DNA of 64,000 bases from Fangia hongkongensis FSC776 = DSM 21703 (GCF_000379445.1 NZ_KB902270.1:124001-188000), one strand, 5' to 3'. Positions 44,026 through 53,770 are shown, numbered from the stretch's first letter. The notes: generated by a model from the letters alone, not told the origin. Program-made: numbers and translations.

Positions 44026-45390
44026 TTACATTGCGGTCACATAATACATGGGCAATATAATAAAAACCGCCATTAATATGACAAAAAAGACATTCATGCC
44101 AATAAGTGGCACTATTCTTAAACTCACACTTTTTGTACGCATAAATGACAGTAATAATCCAAGCGCAAATATAAGGCTAATTTGACTTAATGGCATTCTA
44201 AATAGATTACTAAATAGCGCATGAATCATTCCCGCTAATACCGAAGAAAAAGCGACAAAATAAAGCTCTGATTGTATATACTCCTTCATAAGCTGAACTG
44301 CGCGTATAAAGCTTCTTAGCACCACAAGCAAAAAGGCTGCTAAAGCGACAACGCCCCACTGAGCAAAAACTGCCAATACAATATTATGTGGATAATCTTG
44401 AAGATAGAATACTAAATTTAGCTCTCCCACACCTAAAAGTGGGTTATGAATAGCTATATTTAAGGTTCGAGCCCACAAAAGCCACCTGTCACCATTGGCA
44501 AGCACATCTCTCTCTAGAACACTTAATAGCCCAACTGAGCTATTGACAATAATAAACAGGAGAGCCGCAATAACAGCTGCAGATAAATGATAAAAGAAAA
44601 AACGTATTGTCATGCGGTAATTGAGTACACTCATTACAAGAAGAATTACCACATATTCAACCAGAATGCTCCTTGAGGCATGTGCAATGACAAAAAACCA
44701 AAGCGCAACCATTGCAATAAAGCTTAATACTTTCATAAGCTTAACATAGTTTGATGACATAAGCGGCAGAGCTAAAAGAGGCAAAAACCAACTGATAAAA
44801 TGATCTAAAAACCGCTTATTGGAAAAATTGAGCTGGTTGAGTATGAAGCTTAGATATTCACTTTTATTCATCGGAGCGTGTAGCAAGTAATCCACTGCAT
44901 ATAAATAACCGACTGTAATTAGAAAATATAAAATTGCACAAATGATAACAGTTGCGATAAGCCAGTTAATCGCCTCAGGATAACGCTTAAAGTAGCTCGC
45001 TAAATACAAAACACAAAGCAACATTGATAAATCAATTGCCAAGGCTTTAAATGCAGTCGGCGGGCTAAATGCTTTGATTGATGCAGAGAGAATCCCGATG
45101 ATAAAAAAGACAATGATCAATAGCTTTATCCATTTTGATAAAGCGCAAAAACTCTCAGCGATCAGCATTTTTCCTTTTGAGGAAATAATAAAAAGTAAAA
45201 GCAATACAACCCAAATAAAAAGAACTGTCATACCGCGCCAAAAAAAGGTTAATATCCCAACGGTAATATCACCTAATAAAAACCCAAGCGGACTCCAAAA
45301 AGCCAAAAGCAGCCCAAGGAGCATACATGTATAGATAAAGTGAATAAATTTAAATTTACTTTTGAATTGCAACTTTGACTCCTTGCGCAC
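44026..45390 (-). CDS. O-antigen ligase / polymerase family membrane protein (Wzy_C)
   Basis: This 454-residue protein has about twelve spans and the conserved periplasmic loop NPLLGVGELNLVFYLQDYPH followed by NIVLAVFAQWG. The PHN motif and trailing glycine are typical of WaaL ligases and Wzy polymerases. It could ligate O-polysaccharide to lipid A-core, or glycosylate proteins (PglL). The sequence alone does not decide. A GTG start with AGAGG just before is used. No other glycan genes lie beside it. Confidence 0.8.
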   Translation of the reverse strand: MRKESKLQFKSKFKFIHFIYTCMLLGLLLAFWSPLGFLLGDITVGILTFFWRGMTVLFIWVVLLLLFIISSKGKMLIAESFCALSKWIKLLIIVFFIIGILSASIKAFSPPTAFKALAIDLSMLLCVLYLASYFKRYPEAINWLIATVIICAILYFLITVGYLYAVDYLLHAPMNKSEYLSFILNQLNFSNKRFLDHFISWFLPLLALPLMSSNYVKLMKVLSFIAMVALWFFVIAHASRSILVEYVVILLVMSVLNYRMTIRFFFYHLSAAVIAALLFIIVNSSVGLLSVLERDVLANGDRWLLWARTLNIAIHNPLLGVGELNLVFYLQDYPHNIVLAVFAQWGVVALAAFLLVVLRSFIRAVQLMKEYIQSELYFVAFSSVLAGMIHALFSNLFRMPLSQISLIFALGLLLSFMRTKSVSLRIVPLIGMNVFFVILMAVFIILPMYYVTAM

Positions 45391-45444
45391 TCACCTCTTA
45401 AGCTATATCAAAGTATAGAAAGCAATTTACAAGAAAGCTGCTCT

Positions 45445-45942
45445 TTAGCTTTTTTTATTTTTTTTCGTCCATCTAAGCACTTTAAATCCAAAAACAATCA
45501 GCACTGCCAATAAGATCCCACTGACAAGCCCAATGACAGCGCTTCCTAATAATAAGGGTAGAAATACGCTGTGTAAATGTGAAAAGATATGACTCAATGA
45601 CAATGTTTCATCGTGAAAAATAGGGGTTGACCCAAGTAACCAACAGCCAATAATATAAGAGCCATACATCATTGGCAACATTGTGACAGGATTACTCACC
45701 CAGACAAGCGCCACAGCAAGAATAATATTCGCACGAAACAACACAGCAAAAATTGCTGCTGGAATCATTTGAAATGGCATTGGCATCATACACATAAACA
45801 TGCCAATGACTGCTGCTTTGGCCAAGCCGTTTTGATCAAAACGCCACAAATACTCATGGTGCATATGCCTATGCAGAAACTTCAGCCATTTATGCTCTTG
45901 TATTTCGGATTTAGATGGCATCCATTTACGTTTTTTTCTCAA
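45445..45942 (-). CDS. DUF2062 membrane protein
   Basis: This 165-residue protein has a basic N-terminus (MRKKRKWMPSKSE) and three to four hydrophobic segments. The DUF2062 pattern is clear: NGLAKAAVIGMFMCMMPMPF, then FRANIILAVALVWVSNPVT with the conserved Asn-Pro, and a Lys-rich end. The start is a TTG at 45942 with AGGTG upstream; ATG 45921 is possible. Function is unknown in the family. Confidence 0.85.
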   Translation of the reverse strand: MRKKRKWMPSKSEIQEHKWLKFLHRHMHHEYLWRFDQNGLAKAAVIGMFMCMMPMPFQMIPAAIFAVLFRANIILAVALVWVSNPVTMLPMMYGSYIIGCWLLGSTPIFHDETLSLSHIFSHLHSVFLPLLLGSAVIGLVSGILLAVLIVFGFKVLRWTKKNKKS

Positions 45943-46058
45943 GGCCGCACCTGTTCAATGATAGTTCACTCTATTCTATCACCCTTTTGCTTGCTAACTA
46001 AAGCGTTTTTGCTGGCATCTTGGTATACTCTAACTGTGTTAACTTATCCATTAAAATC

Positions 46059-47093
46059 ATGCTAATTAATACGTTACAAAAACATAAATATGCACTCATT
46101 AATGCCTTTAAAACCACTCTGGCAAGCTTTATTGGCTTCTTAGTTGGGCATTTTCTTGGCGACTGGATGAATATGCCTGAAATGTATTCTTGGATTGTTA
46201 TCACCATTTTAGTCATCATGTCAGCACAAACTAATATGGGCGGCTTAACCAATAAATCGATTATGCGCATGCTTGGTACTTTGTGGAGCGTGTTAATTGC
46301 ACTTGTTATATTGCTTGTTTTTTCTACCTTGCCTGCCATGCAAGTTATTCTCTGTCTAATATTTATTTATATCGGTGCTTTTATTGCTGCAACCTACCCC
46401 AAATATTCCTATGTTGGCTTACTAGGCGCAGTTACATTAGCCATTATTCTATTTGCCAGCGACCCAAATATTAAATTTGCACTCTCTCGTGGTTTTGAGA
46501 TTATCCTTGGCATCATTATTGCTTTTATCGTAGGGCGCTTTGTCTTTCCCATCCATGCAAGTAAACGTATATTCCACTCTTACTCCGATTGCTTAATTCA
46601 AATTAGGACTCTACACAGAGAACTCGTTGACGGGGGAAAGTATGAGCTGCTGCTGGCACAAATCTTCACTCACTTTAATAAACAAATCACACTTACAAGC
46701 GAAATCATGTATGAGAATCAAAAAAAGCGAATTAAGGACTATCAAGCACTGAATTATGCCACTCGCCAACTTTATCGCTATATTTGTGTTTCCTATGAAT
46801 ATATTCATGCCTATCCAGAAAAGCGTGCGGAATTTGCTGAGCACCCAGAGTTTATTGCTTTACATAGCTCCATATCAGAAGCACTTAATCACTTATCAGA
46901 TAACTTTGCCTCCTTAAACACGCAAAATCATGTGGAAATAGAAAAGCTGAATGCTCAATTCAGTGCCTTTAAATCGACCTTACACCTTGCACCGGAATAT
47001 ATTCACGTTAGCACACTTGTCTTTTCACTCACACGCACATTGCAAATGTTAGAAGAAGTCTACGCCATTCAAAAGCGCATTTTTAACACTTAA
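46059..47093 (+). CDS. FUSC family membrane protein (aromatic acid exporter-like)
   Basis: This 344-residue protein has an N-terminal block of about six spans (ALINAFKTTLASFIGFLVGH, SWIVITILVIMSAQTNMGG, GTLWSVLIALVILLVFSTL) and a helical cytoplasmic C-terminal half. The opening resembles FUSC/DUF939 efflux proteins. An extended -10 (TGGTATACT, 46021-46029) lies 30 bases before the ATG at 46059, so the earlier in-frame ATG at 46020 is unlikely. Substrate is unknown. Confidence 0.72.
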   Translation: MLINTLQKHKYALINAFKTTLASFIGFLVGHFLGDWMNMPEMYSWIVITILVIMSAQTNMGGLTNKSIMRMLGTLWSVLIALVILLVFSTLPAMQVILCLIFIYIGAFIAATYPKYSYVGLLGAVTLAIILFASDPNIKFALSRGFEIILGIIIAFIVGRFVFPIHASKRIFHSYSDCLIQIRTLHRELVDGGKYELLLAQIFTHFNKQITLTSEIMYENQKKRIKDYQALNYATRQLYRYICVSYEYIHAYPEKRAEFAEHPEFIALHSSISEALNHLSDNFASLNTQNHVEIEKLNAQFSAFKSTLHLAPEYIHVSTLVFSLTRTLQMLEEVYAIQKRIFNT

Positions 47094-47200
47094 CCTTATT
47101 TCTCTTTTTTGTTAGTATTTGCAGTAATTCTTTTCACCCTTTATTTAACGTTAACCTAAAGTTGCGTTACTTATAAAATAAAAAATGTTTGGATAGCTTA

Positions 47201-48238
47201 ATGGACGCATCAAAAAAGACACATAACGAACAAGATAAACAAAAAAAAGTTGTACTCACGGGAATTACCCCTTCAGGCATCGCACATCTTGGTAACTATA
47301 TTGGGGCAATCAAACCTGCTTTAGAAATGGCTAAAAATGATGCGTATAATGCTTATTTTTTTATTGCCGATTATCACTCATTAATCAAGCTTTGGGATCC
47401 AAAATTGCGTCAGGAATATATTTACGATATCGCTGCCACTTGGCTTGCACTTGGGCTTGATCCCACAAAGGTTGTATTTTACCGCCAATCAGACATTCCT
47501 GAAATCGCCGAGCTTAATTGGATCTTAACCTCTGTTACAGCAAAAGGGCTTCTAAATCGTGCACATGCATATAAGGCTGCTGTCGATCAAAATGAACTGG
47601 AAGGGAAAGCAGATCTTGATAGCGGTATTAATATGGGACTCTTTAATTACCCTGTACTTATGGCTGCGGATATTTTAATGTTTAATGCAGATTTAGTCCC
47701 TGTTGGTAAAGATCAAATTCAACATATTGAAATTGCTCGTGATATCGCCAATCGCTTTAATCATATATACAAAACCAATACGCTCACAGTCCCAACTGCA
47801 ATGATCGAGGAGAAAACACAAACAATTTTGGGATTAGATGGCAGAAAAATGTCAAAAAGCTATGGAAATACTATTCCACTATTTGCGCCCTCTAAAAAGC
47901 TTCGAAAGCTCATCATGAAAATTGTGACCAACTCTCAGCTGCCTGAGGAGCCAAAATCAACCGAGAACTGCACGATCTTTTCTTTGTATGAACATTTTGC
48001 AACACCAAGTGAAATTAATGCATTGAAAGAGCGTTATCAAAATGGCATTGGCTGGGGTGAGGCAAAACAGATTTTATTTGAAAAAATCGATAGCGTCTTA
48101 ACCCCTTTTAGGGAGAAATATGATGATTTGATGGCAAATCGCCACATTATTGATGAGCATCTTAAAGCTGGTCAGCAAAAAGCGAGATTAGAGGCACAAA
48201 AGGTGCTATCAGCTGTTAGAAAAAAAGCTGGAATTTAG
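47201..48238 (+). CDS. trpS: Tryptophanyl-tRNA synthetase
   Basis: This is a class I synthetase of 345 residues. The HIGH-equivalent is TPSGIAHLGNYIGAI and the KMSKS loop is GRKMSKSYGNTIPLF. ADYHSLI, LNRAHAYKA and NYPVLMAADILMF are tryptophan-specific landmarks. ATG 47201 with GGA seven bases upstream is preferred over a TTG twelve bases earlier. The 16-residue Lys-rich tail before the catalytic core is unremarkable. It is followed at four bases by an unassigned gene in the same direction. Confidence 0.96.
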   Translation: MDASKKTHNEQDKQKKVVLTGITPSGIAHLGNYIGAIKPALEMAKNDAYNAYFFIADYHSLIKLWDPKLRQEYIYDIAATWLALGLDPTKVVFYRQSDIPEIAELNWILTSVTAKGLLNRAHAYKAAVDQNELEGKADLDSGINMGLFNYPVLMAADILMFNADLVPVGKDQIQHIEIARDIANRFNHIYKTNTLTVPTAMIEEKTQTILGLDGRKMSKSYGNTIPLFAPSKKLRKLIMKIVTNSQLPEEPKSTENCTIFSLYEHFATPSEINALKERYQNGIGWGEAKQILFEKIDSVLTPFREKYDDLMANRHIIDEHLKAGQQKARLEAQKVLSAVRKKAGI

Positions 48239-48242
48239 TGTT

Positions 48243-48968
48243 ATGTACGCCATTATTGCAAACTTTGGTGATGACAGTATTGCACTTATTCAATGGGCTT
48301 ATGAAAACAAGTTAAATGATGTCCATGTACTCTCTGTTGACACCGGTTGGCAAGGGGAGCAATGGGAGGCACGATGCGAGCTTGCAGATAAATGGATAAA
48401 AGCCCTTGAGTTTACACATCAGCGACTCAAGCCTGAGCATGACTTTTCCACATTGGTTGAGGCAAGAAAACAGTTTCCTTCACAAAAGTTCCATTGGTGT
48501 GCAGGTTTTCTAAAAGGTATGGCCATTCTTTCTTGGCTAGAAGAGCATGATGAAGATTTCACAGCAACGGTTTTATTACCCAATCAGCGCTCTATGTCAA
48601 AATCCCAGTTTGACTTACCATTCAAGATAGAGGAGTCTGAGCGCTATGATGATAGAGCAGTCTCCTACCCTCTTTATGCACATAGCAAATCATCACGCGA
48701 TGCGCTTATTGAGAAAACACCGTTTAAGACACCGCTTAATCACCGCTCACTTGAGTGTCAAGCATGCATTCACTTTACTCAACAAGATACCAATACACTC
48801 ACTAAGAATGATATCCAACGAATTGAGGCATTGGAAAGCAAAGTCAATACCACGATGTTTGACAAGCCTTTTTCAGCATACTTAGCAGATAAAAAGAATG
48901 CTACAGATAAAAACTACTATGATGAGTTTGCTAAAACCTGCAGCTGGGATTATGGCTGCGGACTATAA
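48243..48968 (+). CDS. PP-loop-like (PAPS-reductase/adenine nucleotide hydrolase superfamily) protein of unknown function
   Basis: This 241-residue protein has an N-type ATP pyrophosphatase look. The opening IIANFGDDSIALIQWAYEN corresponds to the SGGxDS PP-loop but reads N-F-G-D-D-S, and LSVDTGWQGEQWEARCELAD matches the DTG...W segment of PAPS reductases. Later HWCAGFLKG, the pair ECQACIHF and the terminal CSWDYGCGL supply Cys residues that could bind metal or a cluster. It lacks the PAPS-reductase C-terminal ECGLH motif. It is coupled to trpS and overlaps valS by 6 bp. A role in tRNA or sulfur chemistry is a guess. Confidence 0.65.
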   Translation: MYAIIANFGDDSIALIQWAYENKLNDVHVLSVDTGWQGEQWEARCELADKWIKALEFTHQRLKPEHDFSTLVEARKQFPSQKFHWCAGFLKGMAILSWLEEHDEDFTATVLLPNQRSMSKSQFDLPFKIEESERYDDRAVSYPLYAHSKSSRDALIEKTPFKTPLNHRSLECQACIHFTQQDTNTLTKNDIQRIEALESKVNTTMFDKPFSAYLADKKNATDKNYYDEFAKTCSWDYGCGL

Positions 48969-51734
48969 AGCTGATAGTTTATCAAACTGAGTTTGTAGCT
49001 TTGTTTTTGTCAGTTCATAATTAGCAAGCTTTTCTTTTTCTTTAATGACAACAGCCTCTGGCGCATTAGCAACAAATTTTTGATTATTAAGCTTACCTTG
49101 TATGCGGCTAATCTCTTTATCAAGCTTTAACTTTTCTTTGTCTAATCGTGCGCGTTCGGCATCAAGATCAATCAACCCTTCAAGTGGGATATGAATCTCC
49201 AATCCAGCAACGATATTCGTCGCTGAGAGCGGCGCTTCAACGTTTATATGAATATCAGCTACTTTTGCCATCTGAGCAATTATATCACTTAGCTTTTCAA
49301 TTCTGCTTGTTAAAACTTCATTGGCATTTTTAAAATAAACAGGAATAGATACACTTGGTTTTACATTCATCTCAGAGCGAATTGTACGAATCGCTGTAAT
49401 AACTTTTTGCAGCCATTCCAACTCCTCACATGCTCTTTGATCTTCTAATGTTACATCCACTTCAGGGTATTTCACCAACATCAGTGAGTCTTTCGTATTC
49501 TTTGTATATGATTTAACTTCTTGATAAATCGCCTCACTAATAAATGGAATCACTGGGTGAACCAACGCCAATATTCCTTCTAACACTTTAATCAAAGTAT
49601 ATTGGATCGCTTGTTTTTTATTTTCAGTTGTCTTAGGGTCATTTAATAGTGCTTTGGCAAACTCAACATACCAGTCACAATATTGATTCCAAACAAACTC
49701 ATATAAAGATTGCGCTAATAAATCAAAACGATAGCTTTCAATATGTTTATGTGAGAGCGCTACTGTTTGATTAAATTGATGCCAAATCCACCTCTCTGCA
49801 ACCCCCATATCAAGGGCATGCTTATTTTTATACGTGACATCAAAGCCCTCTAGATTCATCATCACAAAGCGAGAGGCATTCCAAAGCTTATTACAAAAAT
49901 TTCGATATCCTTCCATTCTGGCAACATCAAAATTAACATCACGCGAAGTCGAAGCAAGCGCGACAAATGTGAAGCGAAGGGCATCGGTTCCATAAGCTTC
50001 AATACCATTTGGAAAGTGCTTTCTTGTCTGCTTTTCAACTTTTGCCTTCATTTGAGGCTGCATAAGAGATGAAGTACGCTTTTCAATCAAACTTCCCAAG
50101 TCAATGCCATCAATCAAATCAACAGGGTCTAGTACATTGCCCTTAGATTTAGACATTTTCTGCCCTTCTGCATCACGAATAAGTCCTGTAATATAAATAT
50201 CTTTAAACGGTATTTCCTTCATAAAATAAAGGCCAAACATCATCATTCTGGCAACCCAGAAGAAGATAATATCAAACCCTGTCACAAGCACACTTGTTGG
50301 GTAGTATTTCTCAAGCGCGGCTGTCTTCTCTGGCCAACCTAACGTCGAAAAAGGCCAAAGCGCGGCTGAAAACCATGTATCAAAAACATCATCATCCTGT
50401 GTCAGGCAAACATCTTCTGATAAGTTATATTTAATACGTACCGCTTTTTCATCCTCTGCAACATAAACATTGCCCTTTTCATCATACCAAGCAGGAATTC
50501 TATGTCCCCACCAAAGCTGGCGAGAAACACACCAATCCTGTAAATCTCTCATCCATGAATAATACGTATTCTTCCAATTATCTGGCACAAATCGAACCGT
50601 TCCATTTTCTACAACTTCAAGCGCCTTTTTGCCGAGCACACTTGCTTTTACAAACCACTGTTCTGTCAAATACGGCTCAAGCACACTTGATGTTCTATCG
50701 CCTCTTGGGACTTTAAGTGTATGCGACTCAACTTTGGCTAAAAGCCCGAGCTGATCCATATCCTCAACGATGGCTTTACGCGCATCAAAGCGATCAAGTC
50801 CACGGTATTTCTCAGGCACACTATCATTTAACTTAGCTTCTTTTGTTAAAATATTAATCATTGGCAAATCATGACGCTTGCCAATTTCATAGTCATTAAA
50901 ATCATGCGCTGGTGTGATTTTAACACAGCCTGTTCCAAAGTCTTTCTCAACATATTCATCTGCAATAATCGGAATGTCTCGATTTGTAATTGGCAAGGTA
51001 ATCTTTTTGCCAATAAAACTCTGGTAGCGCTCATCTTCAGGATTCACAGCAACAGCCACATCCCCTAACATTGTCTCTGGACGTGTGGTTGCAATTTCAA
51101 TATAGCCACTTTGATCGCTCAGAGGATATTTAAAATGCCACAGGGAGCCTTTTTCCTCCTCTTGCACCACTTCCAAATCAGATACCGCGGTTAATAACAC
51201 AGGGTCCCAGTTCACAAGGCGCTTACCACGATAGGCAAGCCCATCTTCATGTAATTTCACAAATGCCTGCGTCACTGCTTTTGATAAGCCCTCATCCATT
51301 GTGAAACGTTCACGCGACCAGTCAGCTGAAGCACCTAATCTTCGCATTTGCTTTGTAATATTCCCACCAGAGTATTCCTTCCATCGCCATACTTTTTCAA
51401 TGAACTTTTCACGCCCTAAATCATGACGCGAGATACCCTCAAGATTTAAGTTTCTCTCAACAACCATTTGTGTTGCAATTCCCGCATGATCTGTTCCTGG
51501 CTGCCATAAGGTATCATCACCCATCATACGATGATAACGAATTAACACATCCATTAAGGTATGCTGAAATCCATGCCCCATATGTAAAGTTCCAGTAACA
51601 TTAGGTGGAGGCAGCATAATACTATAGCTCCCCCCTTCAGTGTTTCCTGAACGAAAGTACCCACGCGCTTCCCAGCTCTCATAGCACTTGCGCTCAAGTG
51701 ATTTTGGATCATAATTTTTATTCATTTCAGACAT
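48963..51734 (-). CDS. valS: Valyl-tRNA synthetase
   Basis: This is a 923-residue class I synthetase. PPPNVTGTLHMGHGFQHTLM has the HIGH motif and GQKMSKSKGNVLDP the KMSKS loop. The editing domain includes IATTRPETMLGDVAVAV, and WWGHRIPAWY follows. The C-terminal coiled coil (GLIDLDAERARLDKEKLKLD and on) is complete. ATG 51734 is used; a second ATG three codons later lacks a better ribosome site. A usable promoter stands 85 bases upstream. Confidence 0.97.
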   Translation of the reverse strand: MSEMNKNYDPKSLERKCYESWEARGYFRSGNTEGGSYSIMLPPPNVTGTLHMGHGFQHTLMDVLIRYHRMMGDDTLWQPGTDHAGIATQMVVERNLNLEGISRHDLGREKFIEKVWRWKEYSGGNITKQMRRLGASADWSRERFTMDEGLSKAVTQAFVKLHEDGLAYRGKRLVNWDPVLLTAVSDLEVVQEEEKGSLWHFKYPLSDQSGYIEIATTRPETMLGDVAVAVNPEDERYQSFIGKKITLPITNRDIPIIADEYVEKDFGTGCVKITPAHDFNDYEIGKRHDLPMINILTKEAKLNDSVPEKYRGLDRFDARKAIVEDMDQLGLLAKVESHTLKVPRGDRTSSVLEPYLTEQWFVKASVLGKKALEVVENGTVRFVPDNWKNTYYSWMRDLQDWCVSRQLWWGHRIPAWYDEKGNVYVAEDEKAVRIKYNLSEDVCLTQDDDVFDTWFSAALWPFSTLGWPEKTAALEKYYPTSVLVTGFDIIFFWVARMMMFGLYFMKEIPFKDIYITGLIRDAEGQKMSKSKGNVLDPVDLIDGIDLGSLIEKRTSSLMQPQMKAKVEKQTRKHFPNGIEAYGTDALRFTFVALASTSRDVNFDVARMEGYRNFCNKLWNASRFVMMNLEGFDVTYKNKHALDMGVAERWIWHQFNQTVALSHKHIESYRFDLLAQSLYEFVWNQYCDWYVEFAKALLNDPKTTENKKQAIQYTLIKVLEGILALVHPVIPFISEAIYQEVKSYTKNTKDSLMLVKYPEVDVTLEDQRACEELEWLQKVITAIRTIRSEMNVKPSVSIPVYFKNANEVLTSRIEKLSDIIAQMAKVADIHINVEAPLSATNIVAGLEIHIPLEGLIDLDAERARLDKEKLKLDKEISRIQGKLNNQKFVANAPEAVVIKEKEKLANYELTKTKLQTQFDKLSAL

Positions 51735-51818
51735 TAATGATTGGCCTTATTACGCTAAAAAATGCGCTTTATCTCGCACCCAATTTAAAGAAATAGATGC
51801 ATTTAAAATCGTGCAGCC

Positions 51819-51846
51819 ATAATACCATAGCTGTGAATGAAACCAA
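51819..51846 (-). promoter_or_regulatory. Likely valS promoter (extended -10)
   Basis: On the minus strand TTGGTT (51846-51841) and TATTAT (51824-51819) are spaced by 16 bases, with TGG directly before the -10 (extended -10). The transcript would have a leader of about 78 bases. The rest of the 192-base gap holds only TATGTC-ATAAA-GACATA at 51883-51899, a 6-bp inverted repeat without U-tract. Confidence 0.45.
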
Positions 51847-51926
51847 ATACTGATTTAGAGTTAGAAAGGCTTGACGATCATTTATGTCATAAAGACATAT
51901 TTAGGAAAGTTCAAATAGACAATTTA

Positions 51927-52223
51927 TTAGTGATAATTCACCCAAGGCTTTGAGAACACATTGTATTTATTAAGCCCATTTTCATGAATTTTATTCAGCA
52001 TATCGCATTCAAATGAAACACTCTCATTCACTTGCACCGGCGCGAGACTAATGCCATAACGCCTACACCAACGTTTCACTGTCCATATTTTATATCCGGT
52101 TAACTCAGATACTTCTGCATAGGAAACCCCTTTATCACAGAACTCATGCAATACTTCACAAGCCGACTTACCATATTTCTTTGCAATGTTCATTTCAAAA
52201 TTATCACTGTACTGATTTGGCAT
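51927..52223 (-). CDS. Small helix-turn-helix protein, family not recognised
   Basis: This is a 98-residue protein. The segment VLHEFCDKGVSYAEVSELTG followed by YKIWTVKRWCRRYGISL looks like a homeodomain-like/Fis-type helix-turn-helix with a basic recognition helix. The rest is unassigned. ATG 52223 has GGGG seven bases upstream. An inverted repeat (52263-52289) lies just before the gene and may be its own operator. It stands alone between valS and the phosphoesterase gene. Confidence 0.55.
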   Translation of the reverse strand: MPNQYSDNFEMNIAKKYGKSACEVLHEFCDKGVSYAEVSELTGYKIWTVKRWCRRYGISLAPVQVNESVSFECDMLNKIHENGLNKYNVFSKPWVNYH

Positions 52224-52262
52224 ATTTAATCCCCACATAACTAGAAGGTTCCACTACTTAAG

Positions 52263-52289
52263 CTGAAGTCTAAATAACGAATACTTCAG
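52263..52289. promoter_or_regulatory. Inverted repeat before the small HTH gene
   Basis: CTGAAGT (52263-52269) and ACTTCAG (52283-52289) form a perfect 7-bp inverted repeat with 13 bases between, 40 bases before the ATG at 52223. Centre-to-centre spacing is 20 bp, two helical turns, fitting a dimeric DNA-binding protein. Autoregulation is a guess. Confidence 0.4.
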
Positions 52290-52429
52290 ACGATGAGCTA
52301 TTGGACCTTTATAAACAGTAATCAGCATTATGTCATAGAACATTTGCTCAATCTAATTAGTAATAGTTATCGCATTAATAACAAAAAGCTATACCTTCAT
52401 TAGCCAGTTAGGTAAGCTTGAGAGAAAAT

Positions 52430-53668
52430 TTATTGCACGATATAAAAGTCTTTGGGAGATTTTGCACGATAGTTTTGATAGTTTGGATTGCCAACAGTAT
52501 ATCGCGCTTTTATATCATTAAACTGTAACGCTGATAAGCAATGGTTAATATCATTTTTATAGGTAACATTAGCGCAATATTGTGATGCAAAGTCATAGTA
52601 TTTGCTTAGCGTATAATCGCCTTCAGGCTGGTGTATTTGATAGGTTGTGTAATTTGCAATGCTCCACTTATCTGTTTGCGCATTTTGTGCCAATTGATAA
52701 CTTTTTAATGATGGAGAATTACCATGCGAAGTTGATAGACCCGCTGTAAAATACTCACCGATTGTTTTTCCAGAGAGCTTTAAAACCTTAAACTCTTCCA
52801 TATGCGTATGCCCAACAAACATTCCTTGAATAACGCTCATGTACGGCGCTATGAGATCAATAAATGCTTTTTTATATTGCTCCTGCCAAAAAACAGAACC
52901 ATCATAAACATTGTTGCCCAAAGGAATATGCATCGCAATTAAAACACTTTGTTTTTGTGTCTTGGCGCGATCCAGTACTTCTTTCAAAAAGTGAAACTCT
53001 TTGGCAATACTGTCTTTATCTCCCGCATGATTAGGAGAAAACATCACACTATTAAGCCCAACTAGTAGTAGCTTCGGTGCAAGCTGAATACTGAAATACC
53101 CTAAATGTATATTTTGCTGTTGTATACATGGGTAGGCTGCTGTTGAGTCTTTACAAAGCACACCGGAAGATAAAAACCCATTTTTAAAACCCGCCTCTAT
53201 AGCAATACTATAAGGAGACAGCTCCCCTTTTGTAAAATCACCATAGTTTTTCTGAGGACTGTCATTATTACCAAAGACATTAATAATGGGCGTATTGGGA
53301 AAAGCTTTTAATAGCCCTTTGTAAATTACCAACTCATTTTTCTTAACATATTGCTCACGGTTAAATGAAAAGAGCGACTGATGCCCAACCATATCACCAA
53401 GGTACAATACAAAGCTCGGCTTTTGAATAGTCTCTTTTGCATAGGTGTTCTTTGAAATAAGTGCCATCAAAGCGTTAAATGATGCTGCATCCATATCATT
53501 ATCACCATTATAACCTGTTGGATCAGTCTCCATTTTATGAGTTTGCTCAACATTCAAATGAATATCTGACACACTTAAAAAATTGATTTTATTTGCCACT
53601 GGTGCTGCTGCATACACTGAAGATATAGCAAGCGATGCACCAAAGATATACTGCAGTATTTTTTTCAT
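52430..53668 (-). CDS. Exported metallophosphoesterase, acid sphingomyelinase-like
   Basis: This calcineurin-fold hydrolase of 412 residues has a signal peptide (MKKILQYIFGASLAISSVYA). The metal-site motifs are in order: VSDIHLN (D-x-H), YLGDMVGH, VFGNNDSP, IAMHIPLG and GMFVGHTHMEEF. The layout with a large middle insertion and long C-terminal extension, and Cys pairs in the extension (YCANVTYKNDINHC), resemble secreted acid-sphingomyelinase/exopolyphosphatase relatives. AAGGA sits before the ATG at 53668, which excludes the upstream 34 codons. The substrate is unknown; nucleotides or phospholipid head groups are candidates. Confidence 0.82.
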   Translation of the reverse strand: MKKILQYIFGASLAISSVYAAAPVANKINFLSVSDIHLNVEQTHKMETDPTGYNGDNDMDAASFNALMALISKNTYAKETIQKPSFVLYLGDMVGHQSLFSFNREQYVKKNELVIYKGLLKAFPNTPIINVFGNNDSPQKNYGDFTKGELSPYSIAIEAGFKNGFLSSGVLCKDSTAAYPCIQQQNIHLGYFSIQLAPKLLLVGLNSVMFSPNHAGDKDSIAKEFHFLKEVLDRAKTQKQSVLIAMHIPLGNNVYDGSVFWQEQYKKAFIDLIAPYMSVIQGMFVGHTHMEEFKVLKLSGKTIGEYFTAGLSTSHGNSPSLKSYQLAQNAQTDKWSIANYTTYQIHQPEGDYTLSKYYDFASQYCANVTYKNDINHCLSALQFNDIKARYTVGNPNYQNYRAKSPKDFYIVQ

Positions 53669-53770
53669 AAAACTTTCCTTCAACTTTCCTTTCTCATCTG
53701 CTTTAACCCAAAGCTTCACCTTATGATATCGATACAAAATGCATAGTGAATCTTTGGATACTTTGATCAA

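Noticed and set aside
45430-45460. AAAGCT...AGCTTT followed by a long T-run, like an intrinsic terminator on the plus strand
   Set aside because: It is the Lys-rich C-terminus and stop of the minus-strand DUF2062 gene, and no plus-strand gene upstream needs termination there (bioA ends 1.4 kb earlier).
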